Assembly: GCA_001949185.1 (NCBI GenBank)
Contig: BDGG01000006.1
Location: forward strand, 1,795,657-1,859,656
Reading direction: 5' to 3'
Length of the DNA stretch: 64,000 bases
From: Ramazzottius varieornatus
Lineage: Eukaryota; Tardigrada; Eutardigrada; Parachela; Ramazzottiidae
Shown: positions 1 through 13,165 of the stretch, piece by piece
Position numbering within the stretch: position 1 is the first letter of the stretch
Layout of the letters: each line of letters begins with the position of its first letter
Program-made: the position numbers and the translations under genes
The notes under the pieces: model-generated
Told to the model about the DNA's origin: nothing
Seen by the model: the letters and a program-made list of their open reading frames with translations, nothing else
Databases searched by the model: none

Positions 1-275
1 AAACCTGCTGGAGCTGGCAGACTGATCCGGATCAGACGGCAGCCTTTCTGGAACTGCAAATCATGGTGGACTATCACCCATGGCGCGACGTGCCACACCG
101 CAGCCAAAGCGTGCAGCACTGACTTAGCAGGGTTACTGAGGGCTAATCCAGTTCTGGGCGAAAAAGGTGGTGGCTGTAAACTTTTAGTCGACGGTCAGCA
201 GCTCTGTTGTTCGGTGCCGGTATCGTGAGATCAAATCAAAGACTATCGTCAAGAGTACAAGCAATCGTGCATATA

Positions 276-3088
<2,813 letters not shown>

Positions 3089-4032
3089 TCAAGCTACCAA
3101 TTTCCGAATATGTCTATATATCTGTGCCAAGGCTTTCGTCAACTGGGAAAACACGCATTTATTGCATTCCACTCGTCCACATGTACACGCACGATGGGTA
3201 ACTATGAGGCCTGTAAAAATTATGAGACAAGCCTTGTGGCTACGAAACGGTTACGGCGGTACGGAAGCACTTACGTACACTGAGTCCCCTATTTATCTGA
3301 CCACCCCCATCTTCGTTTCAGAACTTCATAACTTATTCCGCACTAACCCGATTTCGATATTCTGAACGTCTTTATAGAGATCAGTGTTTGATCTTTACGA
3401 CCACGTGACTTCCGTATGAATCAGTCAGCAAATCAACTGGCAGTATCATCCCTACGAACACCTACAACTACCTTGTTTTCGGCTCCGAGTTCAAGTAGAA
3501 TTTCTCTTGACGTATGATGGCAAAGTTTTATGCGCTAGAAATGTTAGGAAATTTTCCTCGTACACTTGTCCAACCGGCGTTGGTCCATTGTACAGTACAT
3601 GTTCAGTGTCCAGCCCAGCTTTTAAAACGTCCATCCATGACTAGTCCAAAATCAGAATAGTTCGGTTTCCCACTATACTTGTTCTCGACTATTGGTGTAG
3701 TTATAGTAATTCGACCGTAATAACGTGGAACATGACGTGGAACTCTGTCCCACCATCACCGGGTACTAAATGGCAGCACCACTCTACATTAATGTCAAAT
3801 TACAATGTATCCACCTGTATGTCAACGTCACAAAATTCTACTGCGTCGCTAGTTTTGGGAATGGAAGCTTTTATGAGTTTGACTTCAAGAACCGCAGGCA
3901 TAGTATACAGTCAGAACAATACGGATCCGGAGGTTTATCCTGTTAATTAGTTTTTTCGTCGACTTGCAGCTCAGTGGTTTATTTTCGTCTAAGCTTTGCG
4001 TGTGATCATAGAACAGCTGTGTTTACGTAGAG
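3089..4032. other. Intergenic, with one orphan transposon end
   Basis: No gene is supported here. At 3191 there is a terminal-repeat-like start, CACGCACGATGGGTAA, preceded by TA. It resembles the ends of the element at 17514-17942, but no partner end lies within the next several hundred bases. An open stretch at 3732-3950 is Ser/Thr-rich but has no recognisable domain. Confidence 0.4.
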
Positions 4033-4515
4033 TTATCGTCCGGCTCCATACTGGGGAAACTGCCCATCGAACATGAATCCGTTTTCGATTTTCCGCATTC
4101 CAATATTCGTGTAGAATCCCATGGATGCAGGTGAAGATTTCAGAACAAAGTCTGGCTGAGGGCCGACGAGATCTTTAGCCAGCATAATCAGCTGCTTTCC
4201 TAGACCACCTTTCTGGTACTCCTTGCGCACAGCCACATGGGACAGATAGCAGATGAACACCCAGTCTGTTACCACCCGTGCTAGACCAACTAGACGTTCC
4301 TGGTCCCACACAGATATCAGCATAGTGCTGCTGTCCAGTATGGCCTGTATACGGCTTCTGTCCGTGATTGGTCGGGGCCAGCCAGCACTGTCGTACATCT
4401 CTACGAACTGATCCACTGTTACCGGGTAGTTTTTCCGAAACTCCAGGGTCGGCTGCAGAGAACTGGCAGGGACCGAAAGAACCTCCGGGTTAATTGTATC
4501 TTTCAGTGATGACAT
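4033..4515 (-). CDS. Bacterial-type GNAT family N-acetyltransferase
   Basis: One uninterrupted exon encodes 160 residues from the ATG at 4515; the open frame continues upstream but has no earlier ATG. The GNAT fold is clear: an N-terminal region with YDSAGWPRP, the strand LVGLARVVTDWVFICYLSHV, then the acetyl-CoA loop in YQKGGLGKQL (the RxxGxG/A position), and a C-terminal GFYTNIGMRKIE. GNAT enzymes transfer acetyl from acetyl-CoA to amines; the substrate cannot be told from sequence. The layout (SAGW near the N terminus, short total length) is that of small bacterial GNATs, and the gene has no intron while its neighbours are intron-rich, so horizontal acquisition is possible. Residue conservation suggests it is functional. 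Confidence 0.85.
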   Translation of the reverse strand: MSSLKDTINPEVLSVPASSLQPTLEFRKNYPVTVDQFVEMYDSAGWPRPITDRSRIQAILDSSTMLISVWDQERLVGLARVVTDWVFICYLSHVAVRKEYQKGGLGKQLIMLAKDLVGPQPDFVLKSSPASMGFYTNIGMRKIENGFMFDGQFPQYGAGR

Positions 4516-5631
4516 AATCTGCCCAAGTTTTATAAATCCAAGGGAGAGGGAAGTTGTACAGGAGGAAACATGAGTACAGTTGGACTTGACGTGCACTGCG
4601 TCTCAACCGCAGAAGCTAGGCAAAGAATGCTTAGCTTGAGCCCTCAGTACGCTATCTTGTGACAACAGACAAGTTCAGAGTCCAAACAGCTGTTTGTCAC
4701 GCTATCTGTTATACACGCCATTGTCGTCTGCTGACAGTAGCCAGCTACGTTGTCATCCCTATCCACCTATACGACCGGTAGACCAAGGCCGTGTCGATTG
4801 CGGTCGTGCAGCTGTAGCCCCATGCCGGTTAACAGCAATTCCAACAACCAGCACCGGTGAAATTATCGATATCATTACCGATAGCGACGCCAATACCGGT
4901 ACCAAAAACCGTTGGTGCCAACAGCGACACCAGCTGTATCTCTAATGGGACCGACAATGCAAGCGGATGCACAATTGCTGGAAACGGCTACGGTCATAAT
5001 GCAGGTAATTCGTCCTCTTTGAGCGGGGTAATGTTAACCGGCATCTCTCAACCGATCTACCGGTGACGCGCGGTGCCGAACTGACGGCTGGGGGGGGGGG
5101 GGGCGGGGGGAGTTTTAATAAAGCTGATGGCAGTGGGGCGAAAGGGAATGACGCTTGAACTGGTGGTTCTTCACAGTACGCCTTATCCAATGTCCCGGAC
5201 CGATGGGGTCTAAGGCAGGAAACCATATCACGCTATGTGCATTTGAAGTAGAAATCCACACAATGGACTTTAGGACCCGAGCTGCGCGAACCCAGACTGA
5301 GCTCTTGTTTCGCTGGTGATTGACAGATGAAGTGAGCCTTCCATGAACCGGATGCTCAGATTGTCTACCTACACTTACGTTTCAATGCAAGTGGCAAATT
5401 TGCCATACTGACGGTGAAAAAAAATATGCTGATGAGGCAAGCGACAAAAGCTGCAGCCATCCGAATTATATGCGGACATATCCGGAAATGACACTACACG
5501 TTTCCAGCGACATAAGCTTCTTCCTGAGGGTTTGAAGTCTTAAATTCCCCCCGTTTCCAACCCGACGCAATATCATTATCCTACCCTAAGACGAATGGAC
5601 TTCGATAACAGCTTCTAGATTTTTCTGTGCA
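4516..5631. other. Intergenic, with a long G tract
   Basis: No coding region is recognised. A homopolymer-like tract of about 20 G broken by one C lies at 5090-5110, a place where assembly length may be unreliable. The interval is shared upstream sequence for the divergent GNAT (-) and WAP (+) genes. Confidence 0.5.
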
Positions 5632-6057
5632 ATGTTTCGATTTGTGCCTTTCCTTGTGATGAGTATCGTTGCCCTCTGCCTGCTGGGCTTACTCGTCCCA
5701 GGTAATGCGAGTTTTGGACCAGCAGGTGGTCGAAAACTTGGTCGCTGCCCACCACTGAACTCAGCAGCTTTTGAGAACTGTAACTCACAGCGGAAGTGTC
5801 ACAGCGATGTACATTGTCCCAGAAGCCAGAAGTGCTGCTCGGGAGGATGTGGTTTGAATTGCAAGTCTTCGGTAAAAGCCCCGTCCTCAACTAGATCTTG
5901 CCCTCCGAAACGCTTTGATCCGACGGACTGCCTTGCTGTTCTCTGTGCCGCTTGCGATGAAGGGACTTGTGTTGAAGGACAAAAGTGTTGTGCCGTCAGT
6001 AACTGCTGTCCGGTGTGCACCAGCGTTGTCTTCACCTTATCGACGGGCCAAGGATAG
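5632..6057 (+). CDS. Secreted WAP (four-disulfide core) protein
   Basis: A single-exon frame of 141 residues. Residues 1-26 form a strong signal peptide. A WAP domain follows at about 38-77 (CPP, CHSDVHCP, QKCCSGGCGLNC pattern). A second Cys-rich segment at about 89-132 has CPPKRFDPTDC, EGQKCCAVSNCCPVC and looks like a degenerate second WAP domain. WAP proteins are usually extracellular serine-protease inhibitors or antimicrobials; nothing here decides between them. The last ~10 residues are low-complexity, so a missed intron near the 3' end is possible. A transposon copy begins only ~60 bases after the stop codon. Confidence 0.75.
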   Translation: MFRFVPFLVMSIVALCLLGLLVPGNASFGPAGGRKLGRCPPLNSAAFENCNSQRKCHSDVHCPRSQKCCSGGCGLNCKSSVKAPSSTRSCPPKRFDPTDCLAVLCAACDEGTCVEGQKCCAVSNCCPVCTSVVFTLSTGQG

Positions 6058-6116
6058 TCAGTCAGAAGCCAAACTGCGAGCATGTTATCTGCGCGAAAGA
6101 ACTACCAGACCTTATG

Positions 6117-7359
6117 GTGTACACGCGGCTGACCTAACTATTGGCCTGGACCAAATTTCTGGCCGGACGGGCTGGCGGCAGTTTAACGCAGAGATTGTTA
6201 TGTCGTAGCAGAAACTAGCCCTGTGACGTCAGCAAGTAAAATTTCGCAGTGCAATATGCGGAATACAGTGTCATTCCAGATTTCGTTTCTTATTTCGTAC
6301 TTCTTTTCCCATCTTGAGGAAGGTTAGCCTGGAATATGCCGGAAGGTCTGAAGAGCAAGAGACAGCGAAAGTATACGGAGGATAGCCTGAAAAAGGCAGT
6401 TCGTGCGGTTGTCTCATAAGGTGGTGGATTGCCTAAGTAAGGGCCTTTCCGGCGAGAAAACTCAAGTTTTAATATATTAGATACGCCGTTAGGTGTACAA
6501 TCTACATTTACAGCTTCTCGTAATCAGCGTTCTAAGTAGTTCTTAGGCTGACAGAACTGGTGGACTTGGAGAGGAAGCGAGAAAAGAATAAAGTGGTCAA
6601 GTAGTCTCAAGCACGGTTGTCATGTGTACAAACAAGTACGGTGGAGAGAAAGGAAGAATGTCTCGTGCTGTGTGCGTGTCGATCGGAAGATCGGTTTTAC
6701 GCTATTTTGGTTCTTTTCTTCCCACCCACCGTCCCGCTTTTGTTGATGACTCGTCGGTTTAGCAAAGTTATAAGGTTAAATTATCTTTATTCGGTGCTGT
6801 AATTACTTATGCAATTGGGATTAGTCTTCTTGGTCATAGAAACTTTAACGACGAATTAGCGGTTCTCGGATTGATGTTGGCTCCCTGTCGATGAGTTCTT
6901 TCCTGTGTGGCTTGAACGGGAACTGTGTGGTTGACGTTGACCTTTGTAGTTCGAACTTGACCTGTGTCATCTTGCGCTGACCTGTGTGGTGACCTGACCT
7001 GTGTGGTCGTGTAAAATAAAGAGGGGGGTACGACGCGAGATGAGTGTGGCGGAGTATTCTGCCTAGCTCAGCCTAGTACCTGTTCTCAGTTACCGCCTAT
7101 GAGTTCGGTTCGTGATAGTTCCTGTGGTGTTCCATTAATGAAGAGAATAGCTGTAAACGTTGATTTACCATCAGTGCTGCATTTGTCTAGCAAAATAACC
7201 AAGCATATGGAAGGAAACCAGGTCTACGATGATTGAGGAGATCTCTGCAAACGTTTGGTTGCTCGTGTAGGTAAAGCGGTAATGTGTGGTGAAACCACTT
7301 CTGTTTCAGCCGCAAGCGAATACAGCTGGCGGAGCCGCTGATTCGGAAATCAGTGGCCA
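6117..7359 (+). mobile_element. Non-autonomous DNA transposon, copy A, 3' end altered
   Basis: About 1.24 kb, near-identical in reverse orientation to 46375-47669. The left end carries the family terminal repeat (TACACGCGGCT...). A short frame from the ATG at 6336 reads KSKRQRKYTEDSLKKAV, like the start of a pipsqueak-type helix-turn-helix found in pogo-like transposases, and then stops; copy B has the same stop, so this is a relic carried by the family. Similarity to copy B ends at CAGTGGCCA (7359). The right terminal repeat of copy B is missing and is replaced by sequence ending CCCATCGTGCGTG at 7380-7392, an end type belonging to another family. Confidence 0.75.
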
Positions 7360-7449
7360 CTGTTACTGTCTCATGTTTACCCATCGTGCGTGTACGTGTA
7401 CGCAGTGATGCCAAACCCTTCCCACCTAAAGTTAATCATGTTGGGGAAT

Positions 7450-8240
7450 GAGCGGGAGAACATTCCTACAGCGTTGATATTCAATGAGGGTAACGTATAC
7501 ATAGTTCCTGTCGTGCTGGGTAAAGGCGAAGTCGGAACGGTTTATCAGGCTTCGGTCATAGGACCGCGCGAAGAAGGTCTGGTCCTGTACAAGTGGCTAT
7601 CAAGAAAATGGTTTTTCGAAATGCGCATACGGTGAGCCAGCCCCATAAAGTCATCGACGAACAAGTACTACGTACGTGCCATGTTGAAGGCCGGATAGCA
7701 GCCAAAAGTCGTCATTTTTAGTGGTGGCACTCGGTATGGTCTGTTCCGTGGTGACTTACACCAGCGGTGCCGCGGCGAACAGGACTTTGCGGAAAACAGT
7801 AAGAGAACAGCAACGTCGGCCCTTACGTCACGAGCCGAGCCACGACATTGACCGTGTATGTACGTTGCACCCATGGAGTCGTCTCGTAGGAGAATTCGTG
7901 TTGACACAGTTTATGACCTTGAAATTCTTCTTAGAATATATCCGGCGCTAATTTTAGAACTGTGCAAAATGGGCAGGTTGTAAAGTCAACTCGTCACCTC
8001 GTGGCTGGGCGACCTGCAGACGGTTGCCTTTCACGGTCCACCGAAGATGAAAGGCTATCGTTGGAGCATTTGATGTACTTTGCCACTCAAGTCTATGCCG
8101 ACCTCGAATACTTGACTTCTCGCTCGACTGTTTCATAGAGACACTGCGGCAAAGAACCTGTTGCTGACCAGAAACAGGACCGGAAAGGTTTCAGATTTTG
8201 GTTTGGAAAAGTACGATAAGTGTCGTTCGTCAAAGACCGA
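7450..8240 (+). pseudogene. Receptor-kinase pseudogene, N-lobe to DFG
   Basis: Broken kinase sequence related to the intact receptor at 276-3088. VVLGKGEVGTVYQAS at about 7510-7555 is a glycine loop. VAIKKMVF near 7590 is the beta-3 lysine motif in a shifted frame. YPALILELCKMG near 7950 is the hinge, with a stop just after it. LEYLTSRS near 8110 and then HRDTAAKNLLLTRN and KVSDFGLEKYD (about 8136-8215) lie in different frames. The motif order is collinear with a kinase, so this is one degraded gene rather than chance similarity. Confidence 0.8.
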
Positions 8241-8513
8241 ATCAAGTAAGCGCAACGTCTGCTGCTTAAGCGTACTTTCTCTCTTCATCGTGATTGATAC
8301 GCTACAGTTCAAATAAGGGAGAAGTAAGGGCGTAGGCATCATCTATGCAAACACTGTTGTACAATGACGAGAGTAACTTCCCACCCGTAATCGAATTTGA
8401 TTGGTTTAGTGTGCCTGCACAAGTTCACTGTGAGTGCAGTAATGTGTCCACAACTGATAATCGAATTCTACCACGGGCTGGGAAGCACTTTCGACATTGT
8501 ACAGTATGGCAGG

Positions 8514-9085
8514 TAGTGCTGGCAAAAATACGATAAAATTCGATACGATATTTTTCGATACAATATCGGCGGATATTTTATCACGGTCTTCGACATTCAT
8601 TCGATATCGATATTTCGATGCGATATTTTTCCGTTACCGTATTCTCGATATATCGTATCATATCGCAGCGATATATCGATATTTCTGGAATTTTAGTTCT
8701 CGGAATTCCACTGGTTCAAGCCCAATAACTCAAGAAGGCGATTTCCACATGAAGTATTAGTAAGATCGAAAGCGTCGGATGCAGCAAAGACATGATTATA
8801 CCAAGACTACAGACACATGGAAACCTGGACAGAATTAGTACCAGAACAGAATGGGTGGAGTGTGCTCGGTACACCATGGCCAAAACCAAGTTCTGAAATT
8901 AACCATGTTCTTCCGTAAACGAGATATCACTGGCGAGTTTGCCATTCAGCAAAATACCGATATATCGAAAATATATCGATATGGTGCGATACGATATCGC
9001 CGAATATTTTATTGCATTATTCGACACGAGTTTCATATCTATATTTTCGATACGATATCGGTATACCGTATCGTTGCCACCACTA
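8514..9085. mobile_element. hAT-like non-autonomous element with 8-bp target duplication
   Basis: 572 bp, flanked by the perfect direct repeat ATGGCAGG at 8506-8513 and 9086-9093. Terminal inverted repeats begin TAGTGCTGGCAAAAATACG on the left and TAGTGGTGGCAACGATACG on the right (reverse complement). Both subterminal regions are packed with ATCGATAT-type words (8528-8700 and 8955-9080). An 8-bp duplication with TAGTG-type ends is characteristic of the hAT superfamily. No transposase is encoded. It sits between the broken kinase pieces. Confidence 0.85.
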
Positions 9086-9579
9086 ATGGCAGGTTCGACT
9101 ATCAGTTCGATAGATGGGTTTCGGCAATTTTCCTTACATTGACTAATATCGCGATTGTTCAGGAAACGGTTTGGAAGTTTTGACACCTCGGGGGCAATCT
9201 TCAACTGCTAATGCGATCTAGTATAAACATCGAGCAACCAGATTCTGATATCCATTTGGCTGTTTGACCAGTGGTCAGTCGGCTACGCCGGGAAAGTCCG
9301 AAGGGGTTCGAATTCTTAACTGAACGAGGTTTGATGTCACAATGACGTCATGTAGCATAAAAATCCCGTGGCGGGGATGTTTCAGTTATAGGTTACCCCC
9401 GAAATTTTCCAGAGTGGCTTCCCAAAAGGGCGGACAGTTTTTTGAGACTTTGAGCCACGGCGAGGTACGGCAAAGGTACCATCCGATGCCCTTGAATATT
9501 CTCCCAAATTTTAGGTCAGAAAAGGGTCATTTGGTACCAAAACTAATGTACCGAAAATTGGGCTGCCGAAACCCAGATG

Positions 9580-9790
9580 GTACCGGAACCCATCAAGAGC
9601 GGAACCTTCGCTTCAGCCAGCGATATGTGCGAAGTAGTGCTGTGCGAGATGTACTCATTGGCCCCGTTTCCTAATCTAAACCTTCCTCTGGATGGTTCGG
9701 TCCAAGAGTTCGTAGCTATGGAGTGACTTCTAACCGGTAACCGTCTCAAGAAACCATTGTATACGACCTGTAGCATTTGACTGACGTGAG
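9580..9790 (+). pseudogene. Receptor-kinase pseudogene, C-lobe segment
   Basis: The frame from about 9586 reads EPIKSGTFASASDMCEVV, CEMYSLAPFPNLNLPL and DGSVQEFVAME, then an in-frame TGA, then LLTGNRLKKPLYTT. This corresponds to the APE motif through helix F and beyond (compare [17 protein letters not shown] in the intact receptor). The W of DVW is replaced by C, and the frame is stopped. It continues the degraded gene at 7450-8240. Confidence 0.75.
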
Positions 9791-9799
9791 TACTTCCCT

Positions 9800-12700
9800 C
9801 TTGGAATGCAGTCGAGTGGAGAGATTGTACAGTATGAGGCAGCCAAGTTGTCCCCATGACAGTTTTTCTTTCTTGAAATATTCTCTGTTCCTTTTATTCA
9901 GCTGATTCCTTGTTCAACAAATTCAGCAAACTACTGCCCACGTTTTGAAAAAGTTTTAAAGCCAGCCTAGTCAACACTGACTTTGAAAAAATTTGAAGTT
10001 AATTCACAAGGGGATCCGAAACACCCGTTATAAACCGGGGTCTGCAGAGTGAAACTTAAGTTCTACCTACTTTTTTGCTATTGATAAATGTGTAAGAGGG
10101 GCTGTTCTGTTTAGGCAAGTTGAAACAGAAAATCTTGAATCAACGTCGCGGGAAGAATTCACTCAAAACGGCTGTTTTTCGGTTTCCCCGGTATATCTCC
10201 CCTTCTGAAAAAGCGCATCGCGAATGTTTCTCCCGCCGAAAGAGCGTGCTATTTTGGCCGACGAAAGACCTATGGTTTTAGTATTCACCTGCTTAAATGC
10301 AAGCAGTTTGGATGCTTTGGTGTTCTTGAGGATTTCGGCGGCTGAAGGTGCAAACACGCGTAGAAGAGGTCGACTTTCGTTGGAGTGAGTCGAATTTGAA
10401 GTGGATAATATTTTTCAGACCATTCAGTTTTGACCAATGCTTGCAAGTTTTCGATAGCAAGAACGTTCGGCTATCTTCGACGCCAAGATCACAGGGCGAG
10501 ACTATCTCTAGCTTGAGGAAACGTCGTCCGAAAAATCTTCCCAGAAGTTTTCAGGCGAGCGCGCTTTCCTCGGTGACAGGCGTCCATCATAATATCTTGA
10601 GCTTCTGAACGGTGAAATGTGGGGAGGAATGTTCAGTTAATCTTTTACTACAGGGAAGCTGGGCGCCCATATAGGGTCAGACGACCATCTCAGCCTACCA
10701 AGGCTTCGTCAGCCTATCCAAAACTTCGAAAAGACAACGACAACTTTTTCACCAAGACGGAAAATAACTTGTTATTTTTGGTTGATCTGGCATCAGCAGT
10801 GGCCGAACATCGCAAAGAAAGCGATTTGTTTAGGCATGAAAATTCATCATCGCAACGTGACTACTTGCATATCCTTCAGAACAATTCCCAGCAAGAAAAA
10901 GGTATGCGCAACTTGCATCTCAATGCGTCGTACATAGCACAACTTCGTGGGAAAACTTCGGTTGATTTAATTTACGGGCTGACATGGGTTCGGAAGGTAT
11001 GCGGGTTTTTCGGCGCAGAATTTACAGTCAAGAACTGGGTCGGGAATGGAATCTGCGGATTTGGTTCTGTGACAAAAGACAGGCATTGTCCTGCTTTGTG
11101 CCGTATTTTTATGAGCCGGCTTCGAATAGTGTGTGCATGATGGATCGGGTCGTCGTATTTAGGTTAAGCTGGTATCGTTCTGAAGAGCTGAGGGGCTTCC
11201 GAGCCAACGCGCGTGAGAAAGTCAGTCCATACTCGCGGTGGATATTTTGAGCCTTCCGCATACGGCGCCGCACATCGCTTCCGAGTCGATCGAGGTCCAT
11301 AAGCGGCACCGCTTCACGACAGCCTCATGGCCAGGTACTTTTCGTCCTTCCACTTGCGGTTAGTGTTGCGATCAATGCGGTAAGCTGGTCTGTTGTGGAA
11401 GTTTGAGACCTTCTTCACCAGCCCTTGTGCAAGATCATCCACCTTGACCATGCGTTGAACAGTGTCGCCTGACTGTACCACATGTTCGTCGGACAGCAAC
11501 GTGGCGAAGGATGCAACCGGCTTTATCGGCTTTAACTTGGATGACAGTCCGTAAGTCAGCAGCGGAAATGGTATCCAGCTTCAGGTTCCTCCGGGCATCG
11601 GCCTTGACTTTGGCTACACGACTTCGGCAAGGAAGTAACGGGCCGCCATCAGCTGGTAATTAACGTGTATGTAATAGTCATGGTGGTCATGCACGATCTG
11701 AAGCTACGAAAAAAATACGTTTGGTTAGATTCCGTACCATCCGGATGTGCTGTAGGAGCATCCTGTTAGTTCCTTTCTTGCTTTTTCGTTCATCAACACC
11801 CAAGCCGCTGGCAGTGACGAAGGAATTGCGATATCCGGACGCTGTCGATGTCAGCTTTCTCGAGACCAAGGACGTTAACGAAGAGGTTCTTCCGATTGCC
11901 TTCCGGCTTCTTGACAACGTGCAGGCATTTCGCTGCAGTCATGATAAATCCTGTGCGAACTGATAATCATACATAAGTCAACGCAGGGAGTAAAAATTCC
12001 ATTCTTGTGTGGCACTTTCTACTCTCTAGTAATTATAATTTCATACGTACCTGAAGTCCTCTTGAATCAATCGCACGAAGTTTCCGAACTGTATGGATAA
12101 TCGACAGTTGAATGAGCGAAGATCTTTTACGTAAGAAAGCAGGACAAAACCTACTACAGAACGGATGCGGAAAATTCTCGAAGCCTAAACAGAATGTTTC
12201 GACCAGCAAGGCGAACCTTGAAAAGCTACCCTGTTAGGTTGCTGAGTAAACAGCTAGGCAGAAAAGTCACCTGTATGCCACATTACAACTTTATTCACGG
12301 AAATCAGTATTCTCTATCTTTAGGTAGACTACAATGGACCTGTTTCGCAAGTCATGTTTTCGGCTTGCACAGCATAAGTATAGGTTTTATGCTGTGAAGT
12401 TATCCACGGCTTATGTTTTGCCTAATATCGCTGCACAGAATTTGAAAACTATGCAAGCTGAGTTGATTGCACTATTGACCACTTTGGTCGAAATTTGAAA
12501 TTTTGGTGGAGTGGAGCGTGATCAGACCAATCAGCGAATTGGATTTGGCGCGTTAAGTGATCCGAGCTACACGCCTCTCCTACATTGCGCAACGTGACTT
12601 CCGCTCTCGTTCCTTCTCGAAATCCATCATGTTTTCGACCGAAACAAGCACTGAAGTTAGGAAGAGATAATTGTCTTCCCGAAACTATCGTCAGAAGAAG

Positions 12701-13080
12701 CGAAAGAAGTCCGGGATTTATTCAGTAGAGGGCTAAATGACAGGCTCCGCGAATTCCGATGCCCTGCTGAACTCGCGCGGCCTGATATCCCTTTATTCTA
12801 ATGTTCTGTGCCGGAGGTGAGCAAACCGCGAAACGGTTTCCGCACAGAACCTGACACAGTATAAAATCAAAATCATGAGATTTTATTCTATTCGAAGCCG
12901 AAACGTGACTTGCAAAACAGGTCTAATAGGACAGGCAGTGAACAATAACAATTGCCATAGCCAGCTTAAGAAGTCGGCTATGGTCTCTTTGTCCAGAAAT
13001 GGCGCTACGTTAGACCACAGCCGTTATTTTTCTCCGATAGAATATTCACTTTTACTACCGATTTTTGTCGTGAATGTCTG
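9800..13080. other. Mostly non-coding interval with possible decayed coding sequence
   Basis: No intact gene is recognised. An open frame at 10619-11140 (+, 173 codons) has no recognisable domain. On the minus strand, 11300-11960 shows coding-like stretches spread over several frames (for example LSDEHVVQSGDTVQRM and NFHNRPAYRIDRN), which could be the remains of a gene, but no family could be assigned. Confidence 0.3.
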
Positions 13081-13084
13081 TAGA

Positions 13085-13165
13085 TTCGCCATTATAGAAC
13101 TTTGTTGGACCACTAATCCTGAAAAATGGCCAGAGTTTAGTACGATCCTATTCAGGCCGAGCGAA
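13085..13165 (+). pseudogene. Receptor-kinase pseudogene, helix H-I fragment
   Basis: The frame reads IIELCWTTNPEKWPEFSTIL, matching the conserved kinase segment C-W-x(6)-R-P-x-F that ends the domain (KSCWTISSEERPRFTSIL in the intact receptor). The invariant Arg is replaced by Trp. Together with 7450-8240 and 9580-9790 it marks a second kinase gene spread over ~5.7 kb and disabled. Confidence 0.65.

Noticed and set aside
207-275. N-terminal extension of the receptor kinase from 207
   Set aside because: The codon at 207 is TTG. The ATG at 276 is followed at once by a signal peptide, which an extension would bury.
4516-4596. Longer GNAT from 4596
   Set aside because: The frame opens with GTG, and the first in-frame ATG is at 4515, matching the usual start of the fold.
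10619-11140. 173-codon open frame as a gene
   Set aside because: No domain, no splice-supported neighbours, and composition like the surrounding non-coding DNA.
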